DNA of 64,000 nt from Bradyrhizobium sp. ISRA464. Its GTDB lineage: Bacteria; Pseudomonadota; Alphaproteobacteria; Rhizobiales; Xanthobacteraceae. The stretch's first letter is position 1. Every line of letters starts with the position of its first letter. Below the pieces are notes generated by a model that made no database searches, was not told the origin of the DNA, and saw only the letters and a program-made list of their open reading frames with translations. Shown here one piece after another: positions 1 to 8,232 of the stretch. The stretch lies in NCBI RefSeq assembly GCF_029910095.1, contig NZ_CP094526.1:62001-126000 (forward strand), in the 5' to 3' direction. A program made the translations under genes and the position numbers.

Positions 1-1
1 G

Positions 2-94
2 ATGGTGCAGCCTCGGCCGTCATTCGACGCCTATATCGATCGCTGCGTGGCGCGGCCTGCGTTCCAGCGCGCGGAGAAGATCGCCGCGGGGTGA
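2..94 (+). CDS. C-terminal end of a glutathione S-transferase-like protein (partial)
   Basis: About 30 codons run in frame from the left window edge to a TGA at 92-94. The encoded end (SFDAYIDRCVARPAFQRAE) has the usual look of the last helix of bacterial glutathione S-transferases, where a tyrosine-containing helix is followed by a 'RPAF.RA' tail. The rest of the gene lies outside the window, so neither the active site nor the start can be judged. The family call rests on this short tail only. Confidence 0.5.
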   Translation: MVQPRPSFDAYIDRCVARPAFQRAEKIAAG

Positions 95-98
95 GCTT

Positions 99-226
99 GT
101 AGTCGCGCAGCCGGATGGAGCCAACGGGTCGCGCAAATGCGCGCCCGATGACAGGCTCCGCGCAATCTGGGGCAGTCGCAGACGTCGAAAGGACTCCCGG
201 ATTTCGCTTCGCTCCATCCGGGCTAC
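99..226. repeat. Palindromic intergenic repeat, family A, copy 1 (interrupted)
   Basis: The right part (196-226) reads as the CCCGGATTTCGCTTCGCTCC arm followed by ATCCGGGCTAC, the same unit seen at 6113-6200, 32009-32091 and 39641-39726. The left part carries the matching start of the opposite arm (GTAG, CCGGATGGAGC), split by about 40 bases that include their own small hairpin (GGTCGCGC, aaat, GCGCGCCC). It fills the space between the GST-like and fabV genes, which converge. Confidence 0.7.
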
Positions 227-251
227 AAGCCGCAAGACGTGAAAGCTTGGC

Positions 252-1424
252 CTAGCCCGGGACGACGCGAGGATCGACGTCCTGCGAATAGTCGATACCG
301 TCGATGCCAAATCCGAATAGGCGAAGGAACTGGGTCTTGTATTCCTGGAGGTCCGCCAATTCGCCGAGCGTTGCGGTGGAGAGCAGCGGCCATCGCCGCG
401 CCACCTCCGCCTGAACTTCGGGCGAAAGCTCCCAATCGTCGACCCTGATGCGCTGCGCCTCATCGAGTTCGGCGTCCTTGCCGAGGCGGGTCCGGAACAG
501 GCGATCGATCTGTTCGATGCACCCCTCGTGGAGCCCGAGCTGCTTCATGACCTTGAACAGCACCGTTCCGTAGAGCGGCACCACCGGAATCGCCGAGCTC
601 GCCTGCGTGACCACGGCCTTCAGCGCGACAACGCGTGCGGCGTCCTGGCCGAGCCGGTTTCGGATCTCTTCCGCCTTGCGGTCGAGATCGACCTTGGCGC
701 GACCCAGCGTGCCTTTCCAGTAGATCGGCCAGGTCAGTTCACTGCCGATATAGGTGTAGTTGAGGGTCCGGAAGCCCGGCGCCAAAACGCCGGCATCCGC
801 GAGCTGGTCAATCCAGCGCTTCCAGTCGTCGCCGCCCATCACCGCGACTGTGGCGGTCGCTTCATCCTCGCTCGCCGGCGCAAGGGTAGTCTCGAAGACC
901 TCGCCGGTTTCGGTGTTGAGGGTCTTGATTTCGACGGGGGAGCCGAGCGGCTTGATCGCCGAGCGATAGGTTTTGCCCGTGACGGGATCTGTCCGGACCG
1001 GCGCGGCCATGCTGTAGACCAGCAGGTCCAGCTGTCCGAACTTCTCGCGCACACGGTCGATGAAGGTCTTCTTCATCTCGTCGGAGAACGCGTCACCCTC
1101 CAGCGTGAGAGGCGATCGTCCGATCTTCTCGGCCTCGATCTCGAATGCGCGATTGTTGTACCAGCCGGCGCTGCCCGTCCTGGTCGCCGTCGGCTCGCGC
1201 TCCAGCGACACGCCGATGGTATCTGCTCCGCCGGCGAAGGTCGCAACGATGCGGCTCGCGAGGCCGTAGCCGGTCGAACATCCGAGCACGGCGACACGCT
1301 TGGGGCACTCCGCAATCGGGCCGTGCCGGAGAACATAAGCGATCTGGTCGCGGACATTGCTGGCGCAGCCGACGGGATGTGCCGTGGTGCAGATGAAGCC
1401 TCGCACGCGCGGTTCGATAATCAT
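252..1424 (-). CDS. fabV: Trans-2-enoyl-ACP/CoA reductase FabV (NADH-dependent)
   Basis: FabV reduces the trans-2 double bond of enoyl-ACP in the last step of each fatty acid elongation cycle. The 390-residue product has the FabV length and an N-terminal start typical of the family (MIIEPRVRGF). The NADH-binding segment carries Tyr53 (STGYGLAS), and the catalytic Y-x8-K motif is Tyr235 and Lys244 (YWKGTLGRAK). I chose the ATG at 1424, with GGGGTGG just upstream, over a GTG two codons earlier because FabV proteins begin at MII. The gene follows fabA and fabB on the same strand and probably shares their operon. FabV differs from FabI by size and motif spacing and is generally insensitive to triclosan. 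Confidence 0.93.
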   Translation of the reverse strand: MIIEPRVRGFICTTAHPVGCASNVRDQIAYVLRHGPIAECPKRVAVLGCSTGYGLASRIVATFAGGADTIGVSLEREPTATRTGSAGWYNNRAFEIEAEKIGRSPLTLEGDAFSDEMKKTFIDRVREKFGQLDLLVYSMAAPVRTDPVTGKTYRSAIKPLGSPVEIKTLNTETGEVFETTLAPASEDEATATVAVMGGDDWKRWIDQLADAGVLAPGFRTLNYTYIGSELTWPIYWKGTLGRAKVDLDRKAEEIRNRLGQDAARVVALKAVVTQASSAIPVVPLYGTVLFKVMKQLGLHEGCIEQIDRLFRTRLGKDAELDEAQRIRVDDWELSPEVQAEVARRWPLLSTATLGELADLQEYKTQFLRLFGFGIDGIDYSQDVDPRVVPG

Positions 1425-1508
1425 GTCCACCCCATTTCGGATCGTTGCAATGTCACCATTCGCTGCCTGCCGGCCTCCGTCTGCAAGAGAGGAGAGGTAA
1501 AGATCAAA

Positions 1509-2732
1509 TCACGCATCCAGCCGCTTGAACACCAGCGTGGCGTTGGTGCCGCCGAAGCCGAACGAGTTCGACAGCACGGTGCCGAGCTTGGCGTTGTCGA
1601 TGCGCTTGCGCACGATCGGCATGTCAGCGAATACCGGATCGAGCTCGGTGATATGCGCGCTCTCGCAGATGAAGCCGTTGTTCAGCATCAGGATCGAGTA
1701 GATCGCCTCCTGCACGCCGGTGGCGCCCAGCGAGTGGCCGGTCAGCGCCTTGGTCGCCGAGATCGGCGGACACTTCTCGCCGGTGCCGAACACCTTGCGA
1801 ATCGCCTCGATCTCCGGCGGATCGCCGGCTGGCGTCGAGGTCGCATGCGGATTGATGTAGTCGATCGGCGTGTCCACGGTCGACAGCGCCATGCGCATGC
1901 AGCGCTCGGCGCCCTCGCCCGACGGCGCCACCATGTCGTAGCCGTCGGACGTCGCACCATAGCCAACCACCTCGGCGTAGATCTTTGCGCCGCGCGCCTT
2001 GGCGTGCTCGAGCTCTTCGAGCACCACGACGCCCGCACCGCCCGCGATCACGAAGCCGTCGCGGCTGATGTCATAAGGACGCGAGGCGGTGGCCGGCGTG
2101 TCGTTGTACTTCGAGGACATCGCGCCCATGGCGTCGAACAGCACCGACAGCGTCCAGTCGAGTTCCTCGCAGCCGCCGGCGAAGATGATGTCCTGCTTGC
2201 CGATCTGGATCGTCTCATAGGCATTGCCGATGCAATGGTTCGACGTCGCGCAGGCCGAGGAGATCGAGTAGTTCACGCCCTTGATCTTGAACCAGGTCGC
2301 GAGCGTCGCCGAGGCCGTCGACGACATTCCCTTCGGCACCGCGAACGGGCCGACGCGTTTCGGACCCTTTGCGCGCGCGATGTCGGCGGCCTCCACCAGC
2401 GTCCGCGTCGAGGGCCCGCCGGATCCCATGATGATGCCGGTGCGCACGTTGGAAACTTCGTTGTCCTGGAGCCCGGAGTCGCGGATCGCCTGCTCCATCG
2501 CGACGTGGTTCCAGGCCGCGCCCTCGGCGAGGAACCGCATCGCACGTCGATCGATCACTTCGGCAGGATTGAGTGTCGGCGCACCTTGCACCTGCGAACG
2601 GAAGCCCAGTTCGGCGTGCTTCTCCGCGCGTGTGATGCCCGATTTCGCCTCATAGAGGCTCGCAAGCACTTCCTGGGTGTTGTTACCGATGGACGAGACA
2701 ATGCCCATCCCCGTGATGACAACCCGCCTCAT
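1509..2732 (-). CDS. fabB: Beta-ketoacyl-ACP synthase I FabB
   Basis: FabB condenses malonyl-ACP with acyl-ACP, including the cis-3-decenoyl-ACP made by FabA, and so commits chains to unsaturated fatty acids. The 407-residue protein has the Cys-His-His triad of the family: Cys161 (SSACATS), His296 (NPHATST) and His333 (TGHSLGATG). The start at 2732 has GAGG five bases upstream. It lies 43 bp after fabA and 84 bp before fabV in the same direction, which fits one fab operon transcribed away from irr. The pairing with fabA favours FabB over FabF. Confidence 0.95.
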   Translation of the reverse strand: MRRVVITGMGIVSSIGNNTQEVLASLYEAKSGITRAEKHAELGFRSQVQGAPTLNPAEVIDRRAMRFLAEGAAWNHVAMEQAIRDSGLQDNEVSNVRTGIIMGSGGPSTRTLVEAADIARAKGPKRVGPFAVPKGMSSTASATLATWFKIKGVNYSISSACATSNHCIGNAYETIQIGKQDIIFAGGCEELDWTLSVLFDAMGAMSSKYNDTPATASRPYDISRDGFVIAGGAGVVVLEELEHAKARGAKIYAEVVGYGATSDGYDMVAPSGEGAERCMRMALSTVDTPIDYINPHATSTPAGDPPEIEAIRKVFGTGEKCPPISATKALTGHSLGATGVQEAIYSILMLNNGFICESAHITELDPVFADMPIVRKRIDNAKLGTVLSNSFGFGGTNATLVFKRLDA

Positions 2733-2775
2733 GTTCGCCTCGCCCTGCCTTTATGTTGTCGCATGATGATCCTGC

Positions 2776-3297
2776 TCAAGATGGCGCCGTGCCCTGCTTG
2801 AACAACCCGACCTTCAAGTCCTTGGCGCGATAGATAATCTCGTCATCCATGGAAAGCCACCCGTCGGCGATTCCAAGCACGAGCTTTGACCGCATCACGC
2901 GCTTGATATCGACGTTGTACACAACCTTGCGCGCATGCGGCAGCACCTGGCCGGAGAACTTCAGCTCGCCGAGGCCGAGCGCACGGCCGCGACCTTCACC
3001 GCCGATCCAGCCGAGATAAAAGCCGACCATTTGCCACATGGCATCGAGGCCGAGACAGCCCGGCATCACCGGATCGTTCTTGAAATGACAGCCGAAGAAC
3101 CAGAGGTCCGACTTCACCTCGAGCTCGGCGCGCACCAGCCCCTTGCCGAAGTCGCCGCCGGTTTCGGAAATCTCGCTGATGCGATCGAACATCAGCATCG
3201 GCGGCAATGGCAACTGGGCGTTGCCGGGACCGAAAAGTTCTCCCCGGCCACAAGCCAGCAAATCCTCATATTCGTAACCGCCGCGCCGATCCAGCAT
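2776..3297 (-). CDS. fabA: 3-hydroxydecanoyl-ACP dehydratase/isomerase FabA
   Basis: FabA dehydrates 3-hydroxydecanoyl-ACP and isomerises the trans-2 product to cis-3-decenoyl-ACP, the branch point to unsaturated fatty acids. The 173-residue product keeps the active-site pair His71 ([10 protein letters not shown]) and Asp85 (GLDAMWQM), and its length matches E. coli FabA. It is the first gene of the fabA-fabB-fabV run and is divergent from irr, so its promoter lies within 3298-3622. This fab/irr neighbourhood is usual in Bradyrhizobium relatives. Confidence 0.96.
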   Translation of the reverse strand: MLDRRGGYEYEDLLACGRGELFGPGNAQLPLPPMLMFDRISEISETGGDFGKGLVRAELEVKSDLWFFGCHFKNDPVMPGCLGLDAMWQMVGFYLGWIGGEGRGRALGLGELKFSGQVLPHARKVVYNVDIKRVMRSKLVLGIADGWLSMDDEIIYRAKDLKVGLFKQGTAPS

Positions 3298-3554
3298 CCT
3301 CTTCAGCCTCTCAAATGTCCCGATGAAGCGCTTTTTGCTTGAGCCGGACCGGTCTTCCCGCGGGCTTTGAGTATCCCGCCTGTGGCGCTACCAGGGTACG
3401 CTGTCGGCCTTGGGTCTCTGCCGAAAGCGCATATGTGGTCCGCGCGCTCTCTAACATAGGGCCAACGGGGCGGCAAAGCCGCATTCCGGGGATAAATCGC
3501 CGTTTCTCCATAGGGTTCCCCGTTCACCTTGGATCCGTTCTAGTTGCGAAAAAC

Positions 3555-3583
3555 TTGCATCTGACGGTCATCCTTTTTATATT
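3555..3583 (+). promoter_or_regulatory. Sigma-70-type promoter of irr
   Basis: TTGCAT at 3555-3560 and TATATT at 3578-3583 are separated by the ideal 17 bp and lie 40 bp before the irr start codon. The match to the housekeeping consensus is good for a genome this GC-rich. The AT-rich -10 region stands out in its surroundings. Confidence 0.7.
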
Positions 3584-3592
3584 TCCTAGGAA
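3583..3592. promoter_or_regulatory. Short palindrome at the irr transcription start
   Basis: TTCCTAGGAA is a perfect 10-bp palindrome that overlaps the end of the -10 box and the expected start site. With a one-base bulge the symmetry extends to ATAT on both sides. The position suits a repressor site (Irr, Fur or another regulator), but the sequence alone does not say which. Confidence 0.4.
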
Positions 3593-3622
3593 TATCGCCC
3601 GGGTTAGGTGCATAGAGTGGAT

Positions 3623-4114
3623 ATGAGCGACGAAGTAACGGTTTCGAACAATGACGCCGTGCATCCGGCTGCAGGGGGCGCTGGGCATCACCCGACTCTG
3701 ACCGGCTGCCCGTGGCATGACGTCAACGAGATGCTGCAGGCTGCAGGCCTTCGGCCGACCCGTCAGCGCATGGCGCTGGGTTGGTTGCTGTTCGGCAAGG
3801 GCGCCCGCCATCTGACCGCTGAAATGCTGTATGAGGAAGCCACGCTGGCCAAGGTTCCGGTGTCGCTGGCGACTGTCTACAACACCCTCAACCAGCTCAC
3901 CGATGCCGGCCTGCTGCGCCAGGTCAGCGTCGACGGCACCAAGACCTACTTCGATACCAACGTTTCGGCGCACCACCACTTCTATCTCGAGCACAATCAC
4001 GAGCTGGTCGATATTCCCGACCCGAACCTCGTGCTGACGAAGATGCCGGATGTGCCTGAGGGGTACGAAATCGCCCGCGTCGACATGGTCGTGCGGCTGC
4101 GCAAGAAGCGCTGA
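3623..4114 (+). CDS. irr: Iron response regulator Irr (Fur family, heme-responsive)
   Basis: Irr is the global iron regulator of Rhizobiales. It accumulates when iron is low, represses heme synthesis and iron-using genes, and is degraded when it receives heme from ferrochelatase. The 163-residue product has the heme regulatory motif GCPWHD with Cys29, and the second heme site His117-His118-His119 (SAHHHFYLEH); both positions match Bradyrhizobium japonicum Irr. That numbering supports the ATG at 3623 over a GTG at 3608. A winged-helix segment (PTRQRMALGWLLFG, VSLATVYNTL) precedes the metal-binding domain. An AGAGTGG sits just before the start. Confidence 0.97.
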   Translation: MSDEVTVSNNDAVHPAAGGAGHHPTLTGCPWHDVNEMLQAAGLRPTRQRMALGWLLFGKGARHLTAEMLYEEATLAKVPVSLATVYNTLNQLTDAGLLRQVSVDGTKTYFDTNVSAHHHFYLEHNHELVDIPDPNLVLTKMPDVPEGYEIARVDMVVRLRKKR

Positions 4115-4131
4115 TCCCAATCAAAGCTTAC

Positions 4132-4216
4132 CATGCGCGGGCTTGACCCGCGCGTTCATCGTCTCCGATCAAGATCTTCTTCGATGGATCGCCGGGTCAA
4201 GCCCGACGATGACGAG
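4132..4216. repeat. Palindromic repeat with GGGTCAAGCCCG arms
   Basis: Downstream of irr, CATGCGCGGGCTTGACCCGCG is met by an inverted CGCCGGGTCAAGCCCGACGA some 55 bases later, giving a long imperfect hairpin. The convergent SH3-protein gene ends at 4229, so the element may also act as a bidirectional terminator. I see only this copy in the window. Confidence 0.6.
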
Positions 4217-4228
4217 CGGATTATTTCG

Positions 4229-4753
4229 TCAGTCCACCTTCTCGTCAGCGTAGACGCCCCACAGGCGCTGCTGCTCGATCCAGCCATCGAACCCGTTGCC
4301 GGTGATCCGGCACCAGTTGTTGGCGCACTTCTTGACCTGCGCAACGACGCCGACCTGCAGTCGCGCCGCGACCGCGCTCGTGGTGTCCGGACGATCGTAG
4401 AGCGCGGCGAGATCGTCCTTTTTCTTCATGGTGACAACGGCGGTGCGGCGCCCGGACAGCAGGGAGTGATAGACCCAGCCTTCGGCGCCTTCGGAATCGC
4501 GCACCCTGCGCCAATTCTCGAATTCGGCGGTGATTTCGACCGGCAGGCCGGCCCGCGTGTAGACCCAAGCGACGTCGTTGTCCTTGGTCGGGCCGGCGCG
4601 GACGTTCACGTGATCGGATTTCAGGCTGACATAGCGCGGGATCGGCAGTCCGCTGGTGGTGGGGCTCATGTCCTTGGCCGTATGTCCCGGCATGATCGAC
4701 GCGCTCAGCATGCTTCCGACCAGCGCCGCCAATGAACCGAAACGCCAAAACAT
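4229..4753 (-). CDS. Secreted protein with two bacterial SH3 domains
   Basis: The 174-residue product starts with a signal peptide (a hydrophobic stretch after MFWRFG up to about residue 25). It then carries two SH3b-type repeats: residues about 40-95, with the typical VNVRAGPT turn, and about 105-165, ending in a WIEQQRLWGVY segment. SH3b domains usually bind peptidoglycan or help target envelope proteins, so a periplasmic role is likely, but the partner is unknown. The start at 4753 is set by AGGAGA eight bases upstream and by the signal peptide. Its leader contains a hairpin at 4778-4798. Confidence 0.8.
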   Translation of the reverse strand: MFWRFGSLAALVGSMLSASIMPGHTAKDMSPTTSGLPIPRYVSLKSDHVNVRAGPTKDNDVAWVYTRAGLPVEITAEFENWRRVRDSEGAEGWVYHSLLSGRRTAVVTMKKKDDLAALYDRPDTTSAVAARLQVGVVAQVKKCANNWCRITGNGFDGWIEQQRLWGVYADEKVD

Positions 4754-5091
4754 CAACTCGTCTCCTGTCGAGATGACCAACTCGCATTCGGCGAGTTGCA
4801 ACCCAAACCCACGCCTGAATCTCAGGCCCCCCTGTGCCGCCGCTGCTCACCCCCGACCCGTGATTCCGAGGGTTCTTGTCTTGTCCCAGCCTTCTGCTAG
4901 AGAGGATGGAACGGCTGAAGAACCAGAACGCCCGAATTTGCGCCGGCAAAGGCCGGGTAAGTATCGGGGAACCCTAGGAAACGCGAAGGAAACGCCGGGA
5001 CAGCGCGGCTATCAGCAGTGTCGAACAACCGGGTTAATGAGGTCTGAACGGCGCGAATTTTGGCGCGCCGCGGCCCTCATGAGAGCAGGAC
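4754..5091. promoter_or_regulatory. Divergent region between the SH3-protein gene and the hydroxyacid dehydrogenase gene
   Basis: This 338-bp gap lies between divergent genes and should contain both promoters. I see the hairpin at 4778-4798 and, near the right end (5051-5073), a GC-rich inverted repeat around AATTTTG (GGCGCG on the left, GCGCGCC on the right). No clear -35/-10 pair or known operator stands out. Confidence 0.4.
4778..4798. other. Perfect hairpin in the leader of the SH3-protein gene
   Basis: CAACTCGC (4778-4785), loop ATTCG, GCGAGTTG (4791-4798) is an 8-bp perfect inverted repeat, 24 bases upstream of the start codon at 4753. It could be an RNA hairpin in the 5' leader or a DNA-binding site. 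CAACTCG also occurs directly after the start codon (4753-4760), giving a third, partial arm. Confidence 0.4.
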
Positions 5092-6096
5092 ATGTCGGTA
5101 AAGAAAAAGCCTCTCGTCGTCGTCACCCGCAAGCTGCCGGACTCGATCGAGACCCGGATGCGCGAACTGTTCGATGCCAGATTGAATCTGGACGACACGC
5201 CGATGACGCCGGAACAGATTGCCGAGGCGATGCGAACCGCCGACGTGCTGGTGCCGACGGTGACGGACCTGATCCGCGAGGACGTGATCAACCAGCCCGA
5301 CTGCAAGCTGAAGATGATCGCCAATTTCGGCAACGGCGTCGACAATATCGACGTGGCGGCCGCCCATGCGCGCGGCATCACCGTCACCAACACCCCGAAA
5401 GTACTGACCGAGGATACCGCCGACATGACGATGGCGCTGATCCTCGCGGTGCCACGGCGCATGATCGAGGGCGCCTTGATCCTGACCGAAGGCAGGCAGC
5501 ACTGGGCAGGCTGGTCGCCGACCTGGATGCTTGGCAACCGCATCGGCGGCAAGCGGCTCGGTATCATCGGCATGGGCCGCATCGGCCAGGCCGTGGCGCG
5601 CCGCGCCCGCGCCTTCGGGCTGCAGATCCACTACCACAACCGCCGCCCGGTGGCGCCCGTCATCGCCGACGAGCTCGGCGCGACCTATTGGGAAAGCCTC
5701 GACCAGATGCTGGCGCGGATGGACATCATCTCGGTGAACTGTCCGCATACGCCGGCCACCTACCATCTGCTCTCGGCACGGCGGCTCAAGCTGATCCGCA
5801 AGGAGGCCTACATCGTCAACACCGCGCGCGGCGAGGTGATCGACGAGGACACGCTGATCAAGCTGATCGAAGCCGGCGAGGTCCGCGGCGCCGGCCTCGA
5901 CGTCTACGAGCACGAGCCCGCGGTGAACCCGAAACTGGTGCGGCTGGCCAAGGCCGGCAAGGTGACGCTGCTGCCCCATATGGGCTCGGCCACCATCGAG
6001 GGCCGGGTCGAGATGGGCGAGAAGGTCATCATCAACATCAGAACCTTCCTCGACAACCACAAGCCGCCGGATCGCGTGCTGCCGAGCATGCTATAG
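5092..6096 (+). CDS. D-isomer-specific 2-hydroxyacid dehydrogenase (glyoxylate reductase type)
   Basis: This NAD(P)H-dependent enzyme reduces a 2-oxoacid such as glyoxylate or hydroxypyruvate. The 334-residue protein has the family layout: a split substrate-binding domain, an inserted Rossmann domain with LGIIGMGRIGQAVA, and the catalytic triad Arg (NTARGEVID), Glu (YEHEPAV) and His (LLPHMGSAT). The TWMLGNRIGGKRLG segment before the nucleotide fold is typical of the GyaR/GRHPR branch. I cannot fix the substrate from sequence. The gene appears single, bounded by an intergenic repeat downstream. Confidence 0.88.
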   Translation: MSVKKKPLVVVTRKLPDSIETRMRELFDARLNLDDTPMTPEQIAEAMRTADVLVPTVTDLIREDVINQPDCKLKMIANFGNGVDNIDVAAAHARGITVTNTPKVLTEDTADMTMALILAVPRRMIEGALILTEGRQHWAGWSPTWMLGNRIGGKRLGIIGMGRIGQAVARRARAFGLQIHYHNRRPVAPVIADELGATYWESLDQMLARMDIISVNCPHTPATYHLLSARRLKLIRKEAYIVNTARGEVIDEDTLIKLIEAGEVRGAGLDVYEHEPAVNPKLVRLAKAGKVTLLPHMGSATIEGRVEMGEKVIINIRTFLDNHKPPDRVLPSML

Positions 6097-6112
6097 GAAT
6101 TCGATGCTGACT

Positions 6113-6200
6113 GTAGCGCGGATGGAGCGAAGCGAAATCCGGTATAGTATTGTCCACGGAGGAGACCGTCCCGGATTATGCTTCGCTCCATCCGGGCTAC
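6113..6200. repeat. Palindromic intergenic repeat, family A, copy 2
   Basis: GTAGCGCGGATGGAGCGAAG at the left is mirrored by CTTCGCTCCATCCGGGCTAC at the right, with about 45 bases between. The element sits between two convergent genes, the usual place for this family, and could form a stable RNA stem acting as a transcription end signal. Confidence 0.8.
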
Positions 6201-6213
6201 GGGCTACGGCCGC

Positions 6214-7125
6214 TTATTTCTTCTGTCGCGCCTGCTTGCGCCAGTCGGCGACGAACGACACGAAGGCGGCGAGCGCCGGCGGCGGTTGGCGTCGGCTCGG
6301 ATAGTAGAGGAACGGCCCCGGAAACGGCGGGCACCAATCGTCGAGCACGCTGACCAGCGCACCGGATTTGACGCCGTAGCGGACATAGCCTTCGAACGTC
6401 GCCCAGTAGCCGACGCCATCATGGACCGCGCGCAGAGCGAGGCCGAGATAGGTCACGATCAGCTTGGCCGGCGGCGACACCTTGACCACGCGGCCGTTCT
6501 TCTCGAACTCCCAATCGAAGATCGCGCCGCTGCCAAAGCGGGTGCGGATGCAGGCGTGGTCTAGCAAATCCTTCGGATGCATCGGCCGGCCGTGCTTTGC
6601 GACATAACCGCTCGAAGCCACGACCGCGTAGCGCTGCGGCGCGCCCAGTGGAACCGCGACCATGTCCTGCGCGAGGTGCTCGCCATAACGCACGCCGGCG
6701 TCAAAGCCCTGCGCGACGATATCGACGAACGCGCTCTCGGCGACGATGTCGAGATCGACCTGCGGATATTTCGCGAGGAACGGCGCGACCATCGGCGCCA
6801 GCACCAGATCGACCGCGGGCGGCGGCGCGTTGATACGCAAGCGACCGGAGGGCTCGGCGCGCAGGCCCCGCACCTGATTCAGCGCATCGCCGACATCCGC
6901 CATCGCCGGTCCGACCCGCGCGAGCAAGAGCTCGCCCGCTTCGGTGAGCGCGACGCTGCGGGTGGTGCGGTTCATCAGGCGGACGCCGAGCCGCTCCTCC
7001 ATGTCGCGCAGGCGCTGGCTCAGGCTCGAGACCGAGACGCGTTGCTCAAGCGCAGCACGGCGGAAGTTGCGCGTGCGCGCCACCGCCACGAAGGCGTCGA
7101 GATCGCGGAGGTCGAAATCCTGCAT
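6214..7125 (-). CDS. LysR-family transcriptional regulator
   Basis: The product (303 residues from 7125) has a LysR winged helix at the N-terminus (residues about 1-60; FRRAALEQRVSVSSLSQRL, then MNRTTRSVALTEAGE) and a periplasmic-binding-like effector domain. It is divergent from an aldo/keto reductase gene whose start is 97 bp away, the classic arrangement for a LysR regulator and its target. The start could instead be an ATG at 7149. I prefer 7125 because it gives a typical LysR N-terminus and leaves the palindrome at 7125-7144 upstream of the coding region. The effector is unknown. Confidence 0.85.
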   Translation of the reverse strand: MQDFDLRDLDAFVAVARTRNFRRAALEQRVSVSSLSQRLRDMEERLGVRLMNRTTRSVALTEAGELLLARVGPAMADVGDALNQVRGLRAEPSGRLRINAPPPAVDLVLAPMVAPFLAKYPQVDLDIVAESAFVDIVAQGFDAGVRYGEHLAQDMVAVPLGAPQRYAVVASSGYVAKHGRPMHPKDLLDHACIRTRFGSGAIFDWEFEKNGRVVKVSPPAKLIVTYLGLALRAVHDGVGYWATFEGYVRYGVKSGALVSVLDDWCPPFPGPFLYYPSRRQPPPALAAFVSFVADWRKQARQKK

Positions 7126-7144
7126 TGTTCGATATAGTGAACAA
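7125..7144. promoter_or_regulatory. Candidate LysR operator between divergent genes
   Basis: TTGTTC (7125-7130), 8 bases, GAACAA (7139-7144) is a perfect 6-8-6 inverted repeat with the T-N11-A geometry used by LysR regulators. TATAGT inside it (7133-7138) would serve as a -10 box for the reductase gene, with only a poor -35 upstream, as expected for an activator-dependent promoter. Confidence 0.55.
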
Positions 7145-7221
7145 GCCATTCAGGATTGTCCAGCTTATCGGCAGAACATGGCGGACGCATATCAGCCCGC
7201 GACCTTCAAGGAGCACCACCA

Positions 7222-8229
7222 ATGGACACGCGCAAACTTGGTTCCACCGGCCCTGCCGTCTCGCTGATCGGCCTCGGCTGCATGGGCATGTCTGATTTCT
7301 ACGGCCCCACCGATCGCAGCGAGAGCATCGCCACCATCCACGCCGCGCTCGACGCCGGCATCACGCTGCTCGACACCGGCGATTTCTACGGCATGGGTCA
7401 CAACGAGATGCTGATCGGCGAGGCGCTGAAGGGCAGGAACCGCGACAATCGGCAGATCAGCGTCAAATTCGGCGCGCTGCGCGATCCCAACCACGGTTTC
7501 CTCGGCTACGATAGCCGCCCCGCCGCCGTGAAGACTTTCGTCGCCTATTCGCTGCAGCGGCTCGGCGTCGACCACATCGACATCTACCGTCCGGCACGGC
7601 TCGATCCCGCCGTGCCGATCGAGGAGACGATCGGCGCCATGGCCGACATGATCAAGGCCGGCTGGATCAGGCATATCGGCCTCTCCGAGGTCGGCTCAGA
7701 GACCATCCGCCGCGCCTACAAGGTGCATCCGATCGCCGACCTGCAGATCGAGTATTCGCTGATCTCGCGCGGCATCGAGAGCGACATCCTGAAGACCTGC
7801 CGCGAGCTCGGCATCGGCATCACCGCCTATGGTGTGCTGGCGCGCGGATTGATCAGCGGACACTGGTCGAAGGAGCGCTCAGGGACGAAGGATTTTCGCC
7901 TGCTGAGTCCGCGCTTCCAGGCCGCCAACATCGACACCAATCTGGCGCTCGCGGACCGGTTGCGCGTTATCGCGGCCGACATCGGCGCATCGCCGGCGCA
8001 GGTCGCAATCGCCTGGGTCGCGGCGCAAGGCAAGGACATCGTGCCGCTGGTCGGTGCGCGGCGGCGCGATCGCCTGACCGAAGCGCTCGGCGCGCTCGAC
8101 GTGAAGCTGACCGATGCGCATCTCGCCGCGCTCGCGAAGGCATTCCCGCCCGGCGCGGCGGCCGGCGGACGCTATCCGGAAGAGCACCTCAGGCACATGG
8201 ACAGCGAGAAGCCTGCGAAGGCTTCGTAA
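7222..8229 (+). CDS. Aldo/keto reductase
   Basis: The 335-residue enzyme is an NADPH-dependent aldo/keto reductase of the YajO/AKR13-like branch. It shows the first strand motif ([17 protein letters not shown]), the catalytic-barrel segment [13 protein letters not shown] with Asp and Tyr, a Lys in SVKFGALRD, and a 3'-phosphate-binding end ([16 protein letters not shown]). The usual His-containing strand is seen as YRPARLDP, where the common 'HR' is replaced by 'PAR'. The start at 7222 is fixed by AAGGAG nine bases upstream. It is probably activated by the divergent LysR regulator. It converges with the next gene, with a 3-bp gap. Confidence 0.88.
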   Translation: MDTRKLGSTGPAVSLIGLGCMGMSDFYGPTDRSESIATIHAALDAGITLLDTGDFYGMGHNEMLIGEALKGRNRDNRQISVKFGALRDPNHGFLGYDSRPAAVKTFVAYSLQRLGVDHIDIYRPARLDPAVPIEETIGAMADMIKAGWIRHIGLSEVGSETIRRAYKVHPIADLQIEYSLISRGIESDILKTCRELGIGITAYGVLARGLISGHWSKERSGTKDFRLLSPRFQAANIDTNLALADRLRVIAADIGASPAQVAIAWVAAQGKDIVPLVGARRRDRLTEALGALDVKLTDAHLAALAKAFPPGAAAGGRYPEEHLRHMDSEKPAKAS

Positions 8230-8232
8230 AAC

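Larger units (their letters stand above)
3298..3622. promoter_or_regulatory. Divergent fabA / irr intergenic control region
   Basis: This 325-bp gap holds the promoters of both the fabA operon and irr. Only the irr-proximal part has readable signals: a sigma-70 promoter and a short palindrome, entered separately. The fabA-proximal two thirds show no convincing -35/-10 pair to me. In Bradyrhizobium the irr promoter is known to be bound by Fur at a non-canonical element, so a regulator site is expected here, but I cannot pinpoint it by eye. Confidence 0.6.

Noticed and set aside
528..2801. 757-codon open frame on the plus strand opposite fabV and fabB
   Set aside because: It is the antisense shadow of two clear genes. 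Its residues are Arg/His/Asp-rich without any domain, as expected from high-GC third-position bias.
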